Below, in pieces: positions 18,143 through 30,498 of a stretch of DNA of 64,000 nucleotides. A program made the position numbers and the translations under genes. The notes under the pieces are model-generated. The model saw only the letters and a program-made list of their open reading frames with translations, was not told the DNA's origin and did not search any database. Position 1 is the first letter of the stretch, and the number at the start of each line of letters is the position of its first letter. The stretch covers positions 85,012,750 to 85,076,749 of the forward strand of contig CM042015.1 of NCBI GenBank assembly GCA_023525715.1. The letters are read 5' to 3'. This stretch comes from Cichorium intybus (lineage: Eukaryota; Streptophyta; Magnoliopsida; Asterales; Asteraceae).

Positions 18143-19425
18143 TGTAACACCCCTTTTCTCATACCATATTTAAAATACAAATACAGTTTTCAAACATAAT
18201 TTACAACTCGTGACTATAAAATAGCCACTTAAATTTTTATTTTATTTTACAAACTTAATACTTAAGGGGTATTACAGACTCAATACAGATAACCATAATT
18301 TAAACTTACAGTGTACGATAACGGTCCCAACTGCAACTCTCGCTCCCTTCACCTAAGTACATATCATTCCAAAAAAAACATAGTATACGTGAGACATAAA
18401 GTCTCGTGAGTAATATGGGTTTAGACCCAAAACTTGTCTATTCAAAACTTGAAATATCAAAAGTACATTGCTAAAAATGGATTCATTTCATAAATCTCAA
18501 AATAACTTTTTCTTCTTTACTTTCAAACTATAAAAAGACTTTCTTTTATAAAACTGCTTTCTTTCTCGTGACCAACTGAAACTTATGAATTAAGTTAATT
18601 AATTCATTCAACTGGCTCCCCTCGCAGGACAGAACAGATCTGCCCACTCGGTTTGCTCATTCTGTCTCCCCTTCGTGACTTGGAACAAATTCAAGCACAA
18701 GGGTATGCTAAGCTAGACAACTACTTCGCGACGGGAGGTACCATCCCAGTAGTGTCTTCTGATCCCCCAATTATGTGGGTGATCCTAGTCCGGACAACTG
18801 ACTCATATTTCTTTCTTTCTTTAATTCTTACTTCATTTCATCTCAAATTGGTCAAAATGGGACACAATTTGTAATAAACTAAAACTCATAAACTTTGTAA
18901 CTCTTTATCAAAAATATTATCAAAACTACTTTTAACATCTTAGTTCCCAAAAGGAACTTCTTTCAAAATACTTTGCAAATCATACTTTAAGAATCTACTT
19001 AAAACACTAAGCCCTTGTATAGAGCTTCATTCAAAACCATTTTCCAAACTTTAGTATTTATAAACATTGGAAATCATACTTTTCTGAAAATAACATTTTG
19101 CTACGTACTAGAAAATCCTCATAGAACTCACCTTGACGTTGTTACGAGTCTCTACACTTCTCGTATTCCTTTCCCTTTTCCGTGCTCAACCACGTTTGAA
19201 GCACCACCTATACATGTATTATATATATAAATACTCAATATAATTAATTCTATAATGCTAAGGTCTCATATAATATAGCTATAGGTTATAATAAATGTAT
19301 AACCATTTATAACTCATTTTACGGTTTTTCTCCGAAATACGCGTATATTGCTATAGTACCCTCGAGGGGTCGTATTTCAGTTCCGACTCTTTTCCATGAA
19401 ATCTTAGACCATATTAGACTTGTGT
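18143..19425 (-). repeat. Truncated 3' LTR
   Basis: Matches 21,915-23,198 almost base for base (one A more there). Only the downstream half of the LTR survives; the U3 part, about 1.2 kb, was lost in the deletion. It starts TGTAACACC at the outer border. Confidence 0.92.
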
Positions 19426-21712
19426 CTATGAACACTATAACAAATCGGTCTAGGAATGGTTTACAGACCCGATTCATTAAGTCCATAAAGATCGCTGGTG
19501 CATTCGTAAGACCAAATGGCATTACTAGGAACTCGTAATGTCCGTATCGTGTACGAAACGCCGTCTTCTCTACATCACTTTCTTTTACCCTGACTTGATG
19601 ATACCCAGATCTCAGATCAATTTTTGAGAAATAATCTGCTCCTTGCAACTGGTCAAACAAATCGTCTATTCTGGGCAACGGGTAACGGTTCTTGATAGTA
19701 ATTTTGTTCAATTCTCTGTAATCAATGCACATTCGCATTGACCCATCTTTCTTCTTTACAAATAAAACTGGAGCACCCCACGGAGAAGAGCTAGGCCTGA
19801 TGAAGCCTTTATCTAGTAATTCCTGCAACTGGGACATTAATTCCCTCATCTCTGTTGGTGCTAACCGGTACGGTGCTCGTGCTATTGGGGAAGCTCCTGG
19901 GACAAGATCTATCCGGAATTCAACTTGCCTTTCTGGTGGCAAGCCTGGCAATTCATCTGGGAAAACTTCTGGAAACTCTTTTACCACTTCTATGTCTTTG
20001 TACGTCTGTTTCACTTTATCTTCAGTCATCACATAGGCCAGGAAAGATACACATCCTTTCCTGATACATCTTCGAGCTTTAGCTACACTGATGATACTTG
20101 ACACGTGCGTTCTTCTTTCCCCATATACGTACACTTTTGCTCCAAGGGTTTTAACAGACACCCTCTTCTGTCCACAAGCTATCTTTGCATCATTGGCACC
20201 GAGCCAATCCATTCCAATTATTACATCAAAGGACTTAATTCCAATAGGAAGGAGATTAAGTCGAAACTTCTTGCCGTTGATGTCAAGCTCACAGTCTCGA
20301 TACATATGCTGAACTTCAACAAATTTCCCATCCGCCACTTCTACTTCAAAAACTAGATCTAACAATTCTAATGGGACATTTAATCTAGCTCCAAACCCAT
20401 GGGACACAAATGAATATGTAGACCCGGAATCAAACAGGACATATGCAGGTGTCGAGTTGATTAGTAATATACCTGAGACCACATCGTGAGTCTCCTTTGC
20501 TTCCTCCCTGGTGATCTGAAAAGCTCGAGTCTTCACCTTCTGGGGTTCGGTCTTCTTCTGGGCTGTTGACACCATAGTTTCTCCTCCCTTGTTTGGGCAG
20601 TTGAAACTGTAGTGTCCCATCTGATGGCATGAGAAGAACTCCACTTCGCTGGCTTTCTTGGCTTTACAATCTTTCGCTTTGTGACCGATTCCGCCACAAT
20701 TAAAGCAGGCATTTGATCCCGCTCGGCATTCGCCACCGTGTTCTTTCCCACATTTCTCGCACTTTTTCACACTTCCCTGTCGGCTCTGACTTGTACTCAT
20801 TTTCCCTTTCTTCTTTATGTTCCCACTGATACTACTAACTGTCTTCCTTTTGTCACCAAAACCAGGTCCTTCTTCCTTCCTTCTTTTTCCAACATCTTCC
20901 ACAGTTCGGGCAGCATTGATCGCCCCATCTAGTGTTTCGGCTTTCTTCACTTCTAACTCGTAGTTCCATGGCAAACCCCGGACATAGCGGTTGATCCGGG
21001 ACCGCTCACTGGGGTAAGACTCCCCCACAAAAGGTAGCATGTCGCAAAACTTCTTCGTATACTCGTCCACCGTCATATCTCCTTTCTTTATCGTTAAGAA
21101 ATCTTCATTCATTTTCTCCAAATCTCGCGTGGGACAGAATTTATCTTTGAGACACGTGACAAACTCTGCCCATGACCAACCATATACCACATCTTTTCCC
21201 AAACTTTCGTATTTGGTGTTCCACCACACCAAAGCATCATCCTTCAACTGCCGGGAGGCGTAGTTGACTTGATCTTTTTCTCCACATTTGCTTGCTTGCA
21301 TCACTTGTTCGATTTCTCGGACCCATCGCATTGTCACTTTAGGCTCAAAACTGCCATGGTATTCGGGCGGTTTGCAAGCCATAAAGGACTTAAAAGAACA
21401 GCCCTTTTCTTCCTTCTTGTTCCCTCCACTAACCTCTTCCTCAGTCGTCTTCTTGGAGACTTCTTGTGAAGATTGGGCACTAGGTTCACCCATTCTGCTG
21501 TCGATTATGTTGTTGACATCTTGTCTCAACTCAGTTCGTAAGTTATTGATTAGCAACTGAATTGCCTCCATAGTGACAGGTTGTGGTGGTGGTGGGTTTG
21601 GCTCAGCCTCATCATTTCGAATAACACGTGGTTCACTTCCTCTTGAGGAAGTGTGACTGCCCTCACCCCTGTCAGCTTGTCGTCTGCCTTCCATTACTAT
21701 ATAGATGAACAA
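19319..21712 (-). CDS. Truncated gag-pol polyprotein
   Basis: An open frame of 797 codons; the likelier start is the second Met at 21,694 (MEGRRQADRG). In order: a retrotransposon gag domain (about residues 110-260, containing WVREIEQVMQ and DDALVWW), two CCHC-type knuckles (CFNCGGIGHKAKDC and a second with a Ser/Cys variant), an aspartic protease with D-S-G (LFDSGSTYSFVS), and an RT starting at YRLAPTEMRELMSQLQELLD and including the FSKIDLRSGYHQ motif. It stops being RT inside the catalytic F-I-D-D motif: after the first Asp the frame reads antisense LTR sequence for about 34 residues to a stop at 19,319. No active RT, RNase H or integrase can be made from this copy. It may still yield Gag and protease. 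Confidence 0.9.
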   Translation of the reverse strand: MFIYIVMEGRRQADRGEGSHTSSRGSEPRVIRNDEAEPNPPPPQPVTMEAIQLLINNLRTELRQDVNNIIDSRMGEPSAQSSQEVSKKTTEEEVSGGNKKEEKGCSFKSFMACKPPEYHGSFEPKVTMRWVREIEQVMQASKCGEKDQVNYASRQLKDDALVWWNTKYESLGKDVVYGWSWAEFVTCLKDKFCPTRDLEKMNEDFLTIKKGDMTVDEYTKKFCDMLPFVGESYPSERSRINRYVRGLPWNYELEVKKAETLDGAINAARTVEDVGKRRKEEGPGFGDKRKTVSSISGNIKKKGKMSTSQSRQGSVKKCEKCGKEHGGECRAGSNACFNCGGIGHKAKDCKAKKASEVEFFSCHQMGHYSFNCPNKGGETMVSTAQKKTEPQKVKTRAFQITREEAKETHDVVSGILLINSTPAYVLFDSGSTYSFVSHGFGARLNVPLELLDLVFEVEVADGKFVEVQHMYRDCELDINGKKFRLNLLPIGIKSFDVIIGMDWLGANDAKIACGQKRVSVKTLGAKVYVYGERRTHVSSIISVAKARRCIRKGCVSFLAYVMTEDKVKQTYKDIEVVKEFPEVFPDELPGLPPERQVEFRIDLVPGASPIARAPYRLAPTEMRELMSQLQELLDKGFIRPSSSPWGAPVLFVKKKDGSMRMCIDYRELNKITIKNRYPLPRIDDLFDQLQGADYFSKIDLRSGYHQVRVKESDVEKTAFRTRYGHYEFLVMPFGLTNAPAIFMDLMNRVCKPFLDRFVIVFIDTSLIWSKISWKRVGTEIRPLEGTIAIYAYFGEKP

Positions 21713-21897
21713 AATGTTTGTTTAATACGCAATTCTATATAGTATTTCGTAAGCGGTAGCATGTTATCTCCTTATATTGACTGCACTTTTATAACAGTCA
21801 TACTCAATCTATGCCTTCTATATTACTAAGGCACTTTACTATCACTCTTGCTAGTTTAAGTCTAGGATGGTATTCCAACCTAATTCGCTTAAACTAT

Positions 21898-21910
21898 GGC
21901 TCTGATACCA
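21898..21910 (-). other. Primer binding site (initiator tRNA-Met type)
   Basis: Minus-strand TGGTATCAGAGCC, four bases inside the 5' LTR border, the standard plant tRNA-iMet PBS. Confidence 0.9.
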
Positions 21911-21914
21911 AAAC

Positions 21915-24418
21915 TGTAACACCCCTTTTCTCAAACCATATTTAAAATACAAATACAGTTTTCAAACATAATTTACAACTCGTGACTATAAAATAGCCAC
22001 TTAAAATTTTATTTTATTTTACAAACTTAATACTTAAGGGGTATTACAGACTCAATACAGATAACCATAATTTAAACTTACAGTGTACGATAACGGTCCC
22101 AACTGCAACTCTCGCTCCCTTCACCTAAGTACATAGCATTCCAAAAAAAAACATAGTATACGTGAGACATAAAGTCTCGTGAGTAATATGGGTTTAGACC
22201 CAAAACTTGTCTATTCAAAACTTGAAATATCAAAAGTACATTGCTAAAAATGGATTCATTTCATAAATCTCAAAATAACTTTTTCTTCTTTACTTTCAAA
22301 CTATAAAAAGACTTTCTTTTATAAAACTGCTTTCTTTCTCGTGACCAACTGAAACTTATGAATTAAGTTAATTAATTCATTCAACTGGCTCCCCTCGCAG
22401 GACAGAACAGATCTGCCCACTCGGTTTGCTCATTCTGTCTCCCCTTCGTGACTTGGAACAAATTCAAGCACAAGGGTATGCTAAGCTAGACAACTACTTC
22501 GCGACGGGAGGTACCATCCCAGTAGTGTCTTCTGATCCCCCAATTATGTGGGTGATCCTAGTCCGGACAACTGACTCATATTTCTTTCTTTCTTTAATTC
22601 TTACTTCATTTCATCTCAAATTGGTCAAAATGGGACACAATTTGTAATAAACTAAAACTCATAAACTTTGTAACTCTTTATCAAAAATATTATCAAAACT
22701 ACTTTTAACATCTTAGTTCCCAAAAGGAACTTCTTTCAAAATACTTTGCAAATCATACTTTAAGAATCTACTTAAAACACTAAGCCCTTGTATAGAGCTT
22801 CATTCAAAACCATTTTCCAAACTTTAGTATTTATAAACATTGGAAATCATACTTTTCTGAAAATAACATTTTGCTACGTACTAGAAAATCCTCATAGAAC
22901 TCACCTTGACGTTGTTACGAGTCTCTACACTTCTCGTATTCCTTTCCCTTTTCCGTGCTCAACCACGTTTGAAGCACCACCTATACATGTATTATATATA
23001 TAAATACTCAATATAATTAATTCTATAATGCTAAGGTCTCATATAATATAGCTATAGGTTATAATAAATGTATAACCATTTATAACTCATTTTACGGTTT
23101 TTCTCCGAAATACGCGTATATTGCTATAGTACCCTCGAGGGGTCGTATTTCAGTTCCGACTCTTTTCCATGAAATCTTAGACCATATTAGACTTGTGTTT
23201 CAAATTTGGAGTTCATTAGACAAGTCTAGCTCAAATTCCAAAAATTAAGTTTTAACGTGAATAGTGAATTTAGCCTCTGCCGCTACAGTGATTTTTCCGC
23301 AATGTCAAATTACGGATTTGACCATTCCCGACATGTTCTTATACCATGTTAAGGTTATTTCTGGAATTTCAGGTCAATCGGACATGTCTAGCTATAGTTT
23401 CTAGCGTTTGAGTTATTTAAAAATTCTAACATTTTTGGTCCCTGACTGGAGCACTGTAGCACGCAGTTCACCCATTAAGCACTTATTTCAGTTCTTAATC
23501 ATTTTACTATCATTCCATGACTAAAACCCTTGTTTTACATCAGGTTTTAAGCCATGGAATCACTAATTCCAATTCCATTTCTTCAAAATCCCGTTTTTGA
23601 TATTTTGCACCAAAAATCCATCTTTTTGAAATTAGTCACTTAGGAGTGTCTTAATACATCCTAAGTGATCATTTGGACCCAACAAAACCATAAAAACCAG
23701 CTTTGATCTTACAAACCCGTTTTTAGGGTTCTTGAGCACAAATTCCCATTTCTTGATTTCTAACATATAGCAACCTACTTCCATGTTTTTGAGTTAAGTT
23801 CTTAACTAATGGCTTATTGGAAGCATTAGCTACTTAACCCACATGATTTATTACTGAAATTGCAGTTTCCACTCAACCCAAAAAACCCAAATCAAGAACA
23901 CACACAAAACCTAGGTTAAAACTAAGGAATTCTTACCTTGGAATCACTAATTCCAATCCTTTGCTTGATTCCCTTGGCCAATTCTTGTTCCTTTCTTCTT
24001 CTTCTCGTGATCTTGCTGCACACTTCTAGTTCTCTCCCGTGCTCTCTGGATGCTTCTAACTTATGAGAGAATAACTCTCATATTTCATATATATATTTAA
24101 TGTTTATAATCTAATTACATTTTAGTCCCCAAAGCTTCATATTTCTTTCCAAAATGATCCTAAAACCATAAATCTTGCAAGGAATGTTCTACTAACTACT
24201 AACTTGACATTTTCTTGACATTTTGGTCATTTTTCATGTCAAATGACCAATTTGCCCTTTTGGTCAAATTTCACTATTCACGCGTCAAAACTCCAAATTT
24301 CTCATAAACTTTTATTTCTCATTATATTATTTTACAAATACATATTATTACACATAATAGTCGTACAATATGACAAAAGACGGTTTTACCCTTTTTGACT
24401 TTTTCGCGGGTTCTTACA
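21915..24418 (-). repeat. Complete 5' LTR (2504 bp)
   Basis: On the minus strand it begins TGTAAGAACCCGCG and ends GGTGTTACA (TG..CA). It is flanked outside by TAAGA and inside by the PBS. The long LTR fits Tekay/Del-type elements. Confidence 0.92.
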
Positions 24419-24688
24419 TAAGATCATAATAACTATAAAGTAAAAGTAGAATTATTTCTAAATTGTTAGTACTTATAATGATAAAACTGTCCAATTTAAG
24501 TATTTATAGTGATTTAAATATGAAATTGTCGATAATTTAACGAAAATCATTACTGTTATTAATAAAAAAGGTGCTATTATTTCGACCTCATATTTGTCTA
24601 ATTTGACCTCTTAATTATTGGTTTCTTGGTATGCTATCTTGAAGTCCGTAATCAAACATAATAATTGTATTAAACATGATAATTGTAT

Positions 24689-24859
24689 GAGAAATTGTAT
24701 TTCTTCATACTGTTTATTCCTACTCATGTTGCTATCCATGTGAAATTATGACAAGTGTCATATTTAATAAAATATGTAATATTTTAAGACACGTGTCATA
24801 ATTTTATATGAGTAGGAACATTAGTAGGAATAAAAAGTAGGAAGAAATATAATTTCCCC
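24689..24859. mobile_element. Mutator-type MITE, copy 2 (171 bp)
   Basis: Same family as 11,478-11,646: TIR GAGAAATTGTATTTCTTC, inner words cctactcatgttgct and gagtaggaac. It is flanked by AATTGTAT on both sides (24,681-24,688 and 24,860-24,867); a ninth base is mismatched. Confidence 0.75.
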
Positions 24860-24869
24860 AATTGTATTT

Positions 24870-25187
24870 TATAAAGAAGTTGACTCTAGCTTGTAATCTT
24901 TAATGATTTACATATTTTCTACATAATATTATACTAATCATGATTATAAAAAAATTTATATTGCAATCTTGTATACTATATAGAGTAAGTGATTGGAATC
25001 CTGTTAAATAGTAATATATCTAATGTTTTCTTTATATACTATTCATTTGCCTTTTCTAAGATGCATTTAATGAAAAATTACACAATAGATTTGTTTTCAT
25101 TAATTTGACTCTCTAATAATGAATTTTCTGATAAAATATTGTGGTCAAACTTGAAAGCTATGAAAGCTGTCACACAGTTCTACAATA
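24870..25187. other. AT-rich spacer
   Basis: Nothing recognised. Confidence 0.4.
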
Positions 25188-25195
25188 CCGTTAAT

Positions 25196-25652
25196 CAAGG
25201 TTGTAAAAGTTGACGGTAGCTTGTCGGTCGAGTGGGGTTAGGGATTAATCGGGGAGTAGTCGAAGATTAATCGGAGACCCTAAACTATAAAGGAACTCAT
25301 TTAAAAATATATAAATATAACAAAATAGCAAAGTTTGATACATTTGTTTCCGAGTTACACATCAAAATTTGTACATTTGTTTATTTTTATGCTTTAATAT
25401 TGAGTGTTTTTTAGTTTTATTGAGTTACTAGAGAGTGTTTGTGTCGTCATTTAAAAATAAAAAATAAAAAAAATAATTAAGATAATTAACAAATTAAAAA
25501 AATGACCGCCAAGACTGATTAATTGGCCGTCAAGACCGATTTTTGCAGCAAACCGTCAAGCTGACCGATTAGGCCTAATCATAATCGGTTGAAGACCGCC
25601 AAGCGATTAATCGCCGATTAATCGGCCGCCAATGCCGATTTCTGCAACACTG
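25196..25652. mobile_element. hAT-like MITE (457 bp), 8-bp TSD
   Basis: The ends CAAGGTTGTAAAAGTTGACGG and, inverted from the right, CAGTGTTGCAGAAATCGG are related TIRs. The exact 8-bp duplication CCGTTAAT flanks it (25,188-25,195 and 25,653-25,660). The interior is rich in gattaatcgg words. No transposase. Confidence 0.8.
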
Positions 25653-26187
25653 CCGTTAATACATATAAATCATTAAATACAAATGTATTTTAACTTGTTT
25701 TCTTTTATGATACTTTTGGTATGTCTTATTTTAACGAATGTATTTTAACTTATTTACTTTATAATACCTTTGCTATGTCGTATTTTAAATTATGGGTTGC
25801 ATCGGGATTTTATTTTATTATTAGTTAGGGTTTATATAAAAATAATATTACATATATATACTTTTATATAAAAATAATATAAAGAAGATTCTCAATGATT
25901 ACCTAATTATTATTAATTATAATTAGGATTATGAAAAAAAATTATAAAGTTGAGATGATTACTTAACAAAAAATAATGATTACATAACTATTTTGTAATA
26001 ATCATATTTATTTACGAAAATTTTTATAAGTAATTATAAGGAGGTCAATCTAGTAGTATTTATTTATGAAAATTTTTATAAGTAATCAAAAGGGGGTCAA
26101 TCTAAAATGTACAAGAGTTCCAAATAGATAAACCCGCAAAAAATTGATACCCTCTTTCTATTTTGCGAGGCTTGTTCTACTTATCAC

Positions 26188-27110
26188 TAGAGGTGAGCAA
26201 CGGGCGGTTTTGCGGGTTAGGCGGTTCGGGTTAGGCGGTTTGGGGATGAAAGTCAAACCGACCGTAAACCGGACCGCTTAAAAGCGGTTTGGGCGGTTTT
26301 CGGTTTAGACGGTTCGGTTTGGTTTAACTCATTTAAGCAATGCCTATTTAATAGTCACTATAATCACTTCATAATGCAAATCCAAACGGAGTATAAAAGT
26401 ACAAATTTTACTAAAGCAACTACACAAATTGTTCCAACTAATGGTCACTTTAATCTAATTAAATCATCAGCCATTTTTTAAAATTCTTCACATCGAATGG
26501 AGGAAACTCTCGATTTATTTGGAGGAAACTCTCGAAAAGAAAAATACTAGCTTTCTGAAAAAAAATCAACCTCTAAGAAAAATCAATCTGGAGGAAACTC
26601 TCGATTTATTTATGAAAACAAATTTTAAGTACCAAGGTTTTATGATGCAAAGAAATTTACAAATTCAATGAAAACGATTTTAGTGTCAACATATCATCGC
26701 ACTCCATATTTTTATGGCAGAAATAAAAAAACGCTCTTTTAAATCTTCCCATGAGAAAAAAAAATCTTTTAGAAGAAATGCCCAAAGCTTTTTTCGATTA
26801 ACTAGTTTTCAAAATAAAATAGGTAATTGGGAAAACTAGTGTTATCACAAGCAGAAGCCAAGTAGGCAAGTACACCATGTCAATGTGTTGTTAGGTAATT
26901 TAATATATAATATATTTTATAAATATTTATTATTAATATGTTTAAACGGTTTACGGGCGGGCACCGTATTATTTTTATGAAACCGTAAACCGTCTAACCA
27001 GACCAATTAACCCGCTAACCGAACCGCTAACCGTTTAACCCGAACCCGCAAACCGTATAAGGTTCGGTTCGGGTGGTTTCGCAGTATAATTCGATTAACG
27101 CTCACCCCTA
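26188..27110. mobile_element. hAT-like element (923 bp), 8-bp TSD
   Basis: TIRs TAGAGGTGAGC and TAGGGGTGAGC; exact 8-bp duplication CTTATCAC at 26,180-26,187 and 27,111-27,118. Subterminal ggcggttcgggtt / aacccgaaccgc repeats are typical of these plant hAT elements. Non-coding. Confidence 0.85.
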
Positions 27111-27118
27111 CTTATCAC

Positions 27119-27589
27119 CCCCTCTATACCCTATGAAAATGTTGACTTGACAGATTAATATGATTAGTTTTTAACTTATTAATTTTGTATTTTATTATGT
27201 CTAAAACATATATACCACTAATATTTATTATATTTTTATTAAAAATACGGATTTAATAAAATAAAATCATTTTATCATATTTTATTAAATATACTTTATT
27301 TTTTATTAAAAATGTTTAGATTTCATTATAGAGCCAAATTACACATATTGCTCTAAATAAAAATTAGCTAATATTTATAAAAAAATAGTAAAAGTGGTTT
27401 ATATTAAAAATATTTCTTAGCAAAAATTAGTTAGGTTTTATAGCAAAATAATAATAAATAATAATAAAATATACCAACATATAGTTATTAAAAATAAATA
27501 TATTAAAAGAATAAGAATTTCATTATAAATGACTAAATTAAATAGAATCGAAATCACGCGTTTTTAGAAACCGTAAAAAATTCAAAAAT
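27119..27589. other. AT-rich spacer
   Basis: Very AT-rich; nothing recognised. Confidence 0.4.
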
Positions 27590-27864
27590 TAGGGGGGAGC
27601 ATTGAATGGTTTTTTGGTATGGCGGGTTAACGTTTCAAATTAGTCTGTTTTGAGTTGGTCATAAAACTGTCCGTAAACCAAATCATATAAAAGTCGGTTT
27701 TTCGGTTTACGGGTTAATCAGGTTTCGGTTTTGATGGGTTTGAGTTGGTTAAACTATATAAAAGAAACCTAAATAAAAAGTTATTTTATGGTCACCCCTA
27801 CCAAAATCCGATTAAGGTTCAATTCGGGTGGTTTTGTGATTTAAACCGAATAATGCTCACCCTA
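27590..27864. mobile_element. hAT-like MITE (275 bp)
   Basis: The ends TAGGGGGGAGCATT and, inverted, TAGGGTGAGCATT match the TIR type of the preceding element. Flanks are TCAAAAAT and TCAAAACA, an imperfect 8-bp duplication. Confidence 0.6.
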
Positions 27865-27872
27865 TCAAAACA

Positions 27873-28482
27873 CAAACGATTCATTATTATTCTTTTCAAA
27901 GATGTCGGATCGAGATAAAATAAGACGGTCTTGATAATATGTTTTTATTTACATCATATATTACGTGATAAAAGATGAAAAATTCATATTAAATAACTTA
28001 AATTAGTTATAAAAATAAAAATAAAAATAAGATGTCATTCTAAATATATGACACATTCTATATTCTTAACAAATTGTATTTGAGATAAAAACCTTATTTT
28101 ATATAAGCAACACAGAATAAAGTCAAAAACATTAATATATAATTCGACATATTCATGCACCGTTCAAAAAAAATATCTTAAAATATAATGTCCAACGGTT
28201 ACAAGTTTCAAAAAAGTTGTTTTAGAAATAATGTTCAATCATGCTTACAAGTTACAACTCAAAGAACATTTAAAATAATTTATCAATACCATGGAGAGTA
28301 AGTTTTACATCAACATTTTATCAAAAATATAAGTCTTATAATTATTGTCTCAAAGTGTTAGAAAAACTGTTTTACATAAATTAGTACCTACTGCAGTTAA
28401 AAAAATATTAATCAATTTTGCATAATATATACGTACTATTTCGTTGGAATTGCCTATAATCTTACAAAATAAATACCTATAA
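27873..28482. other. AT-rich spacer
   Basis: Nothing recognised. Confidence 0.4.
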
Positions 28483-28520
28483 CTAGGTTTTGCACCCCGC
28501 GATGCGGCTGGGTGTTCTGC
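28483..28520 (-). mobile_element. Helitron 3' terminus
   Basis: Minus strand: hairpin CCGC-ATC-GCGG followed by GGTGCAAAAC and CTAG, then T. The 5' end, which would lie to the right, was not located. Confidence 0.5.
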
Positions 28521-30236
28521 AAAATGGTATCCTATCCTATGTTCATTCAAACAAAACGGCTGTACATAGATAATGTTTCGTGGGACAGAGCTTGGGGCCG
28601 TGTTCTGCATAGCCACAATATTTAAGTGTTCCATCCATAGCCAAAATTGCAAGTCATTCAAGCCTATCATATTCTTTCATCCTCAACGCCTATTTGCATA
28701 AGGACGATCTGATAAATCATAAATGAAATGTTAAAAGGAGCAAACAAGAATTGTAATGATTTTTTCACTCTTAAATTTTTAAGGGAAACACAAATCAATT
28801 TGAGAGCTAAATGCAAGAAATAGTAATATACGTTGATACTTATTGTTTATTATGATTGGCCTCACATAAATGAATTACAATGTTGTTACCTACTAGAATG
28901 ATGACCGTTTATGAAAAAAAAAAAATAAAACTGATGGAAAAGAACATGTTTCAATATTTCTTTGAGCAATCAAATATTTATCATAATTTATAATATTTAC
29001 AAAGCATTTTAGGAAGTCTTGGTATATAATTTGTAATTTTTTTATAATAAATCATAGATAAAAACAAATTATTAAAGCTTTCCAATCCTCTAGACAACTA
29101 CTTTGAGAGCAACTTTTAAACAAACTAACATAGGATAAAAAAACTCATTTTCATGTTTCTTGCCTTCTTGGGCAGACAATCTTCAAGACTAATAACATTA
29201 AAAAGAAACCTTAGCTTGTATATTTTCCATCTTGCTCCACTCATTGTAGTTTTGGATATATGATTTGTACAGATTGGTAAAGGTGAACTTGAAATTGAGT
29301 TTTTTTAAACTAATTGTACAACATATCAATATAATTTCCTATAATCCATTAAAACACAGTTTAATCTAACCCTTAAACATCAAAATAAAATAGCTTCTTC
29401 TGAATACGCACACCAATTGCAGTTCTACGTATAAACCTGTGAAAATATAGAAAGAAAAAAAATGAAAATTCAGAAAAACCAAAACTTATTAAAATATTTC
29501 AAAACAAAAACAAAAAACTAACACTATCACCGGTAACTTTAAAACATTTAAAACATGCACAACCAACCAACCAATGTCCTATTAATAAAATTTATACACC
29601 CATCACAGGAAAAACAACGTAATATGTTAGCACATGAATAAACTAAATCCAAAAGGGCAAAATGCTGAAAAGCTCAACCATATATTGGCCAGCATTCAAA
29701 AAAACCCTTAAACTTTATTTTAGTTTAAAAAAACCTTTCAACTTAAGTTGACCTTTCACTTTAGCCCAAATTGTGGGTTTTCAACTAAAACCACCGGTTA
29801 CACATAAACACGTGGAAAAAAATTAAAAAAACAAATGCAAACCTGGAATACATTGAACACGTGGATTAATAACTAGGGTTATATACCAAACAAGTACTCC
29901 CGTGATTGCAGATATTTGTAACGAATGAGGTGAGCAAGGAAATACTTTTCCGATCTCGTTCTTCAAAATCAGGAACCCTGCACACCGATTGCTTCGTAGA
30001 ATCAAGGAAATAGTACGTATTTCCAGACCACAAGCTTCGTAGAAGCTACCGTTTAAATTACTCTGTCAAAAACACCAGCAAAAGTAGGATCGATGGCTTC
30101 GTTTTCTACATCTTCTAAATGGAACAAGAACCTGGTAAAACAAAGGCAGAATAATGCAATTTAGGATCAATGTAGTTGTAAACAGAATGTCAGAACGTGG
30201 AAATCGACTACAAAATCAAACCCTGGAAGATGAATT
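28521..30236. other. Probable Helitron interior / intergenic
   Basis: No gene recognised. Minus-strand sequence at 30,170-29,820 has a more gene-like composition and may be a captured exon, but no family was identified. Confidence 0.35.
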
Positions 30237-30498
30237 TGTTGGCGTAATTCAGATTTTTAGCACAAGGGTATTTTAGGAAATTTCTGTTTTTCTTTTTAGA
30301 GATAGTCATTATCTTTCCGTAACTTAAGTTATTAGATTAGGATTCTTTTTGGTATAAATAGGACGTCAAGTAGGGTTATTTTTAAAGTCTTTTCTAGTTT
30401 ATAAAGTTTGCGAATTCTTTTTTCTTCCTTCCCCTGTTCTCCCCTGTTTTTCGTTTCTTCCTGTGAATCCAAGTTTTGCACCAGGTTATTTGTTTTCA
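30237..30498 (+). mobile_element. Solo LTR (262 bp)
   Basis: Starts TGTTGGCGTAATTCAG and ends TTGTTTTCA (TG..CA). It is flanked on both sides by the exact 5-bp duplication GAATT (30,232-30,236 and 30,499-30,503). It carries a TATAAATAGG box at about 30,352 followed by a T/C-rich leader. No internal domain or second LTR is present, so this is a solo LTR left by recombination. Orientation is set by the TATA box. Confidence 0.75.

Larger units (their letters stand above)
18143..24418 (-). mobile_element. Ty3/gypsy LTR retrotransposon (Tekay/Del-like), internally deleted
   Basis: A 6.28 kb element on the minus strand, flanked by the exact 5-bp target duplication TAAGA (18,138-18,142 and 24,419-24,423). 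It has a 2.5 kb 5' LTR at the right, an initiator-Met-type primer binding site, and one gag-pol frame running left. The end of RT, RNase H, integrase and any chromodomain, plus the 5' half of the 3' LTR, are missing through one deletion joined at about 19,424-19,426. The shared LTR parts differ by about three substitutions and one indel over 1.28 kb, so insertion was recent. The clade is judged from gag zinc knuckles, RT motifs and long LTRs. Confidence 0.92.

Noticed and set aside
19725..21560. Plus-strand frames opposite gag-pol
   Set aside because: Shadow frames of a clear minus-strand gag-pol; no independent domain or codon signal.
18653..23003. Identical 73- and 71-codon frames at 18,653/22,426 and 19,015/22,788
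   Set aside because: They are duplicated because they lie in the two LTRs; antisense to the element and without protein features.
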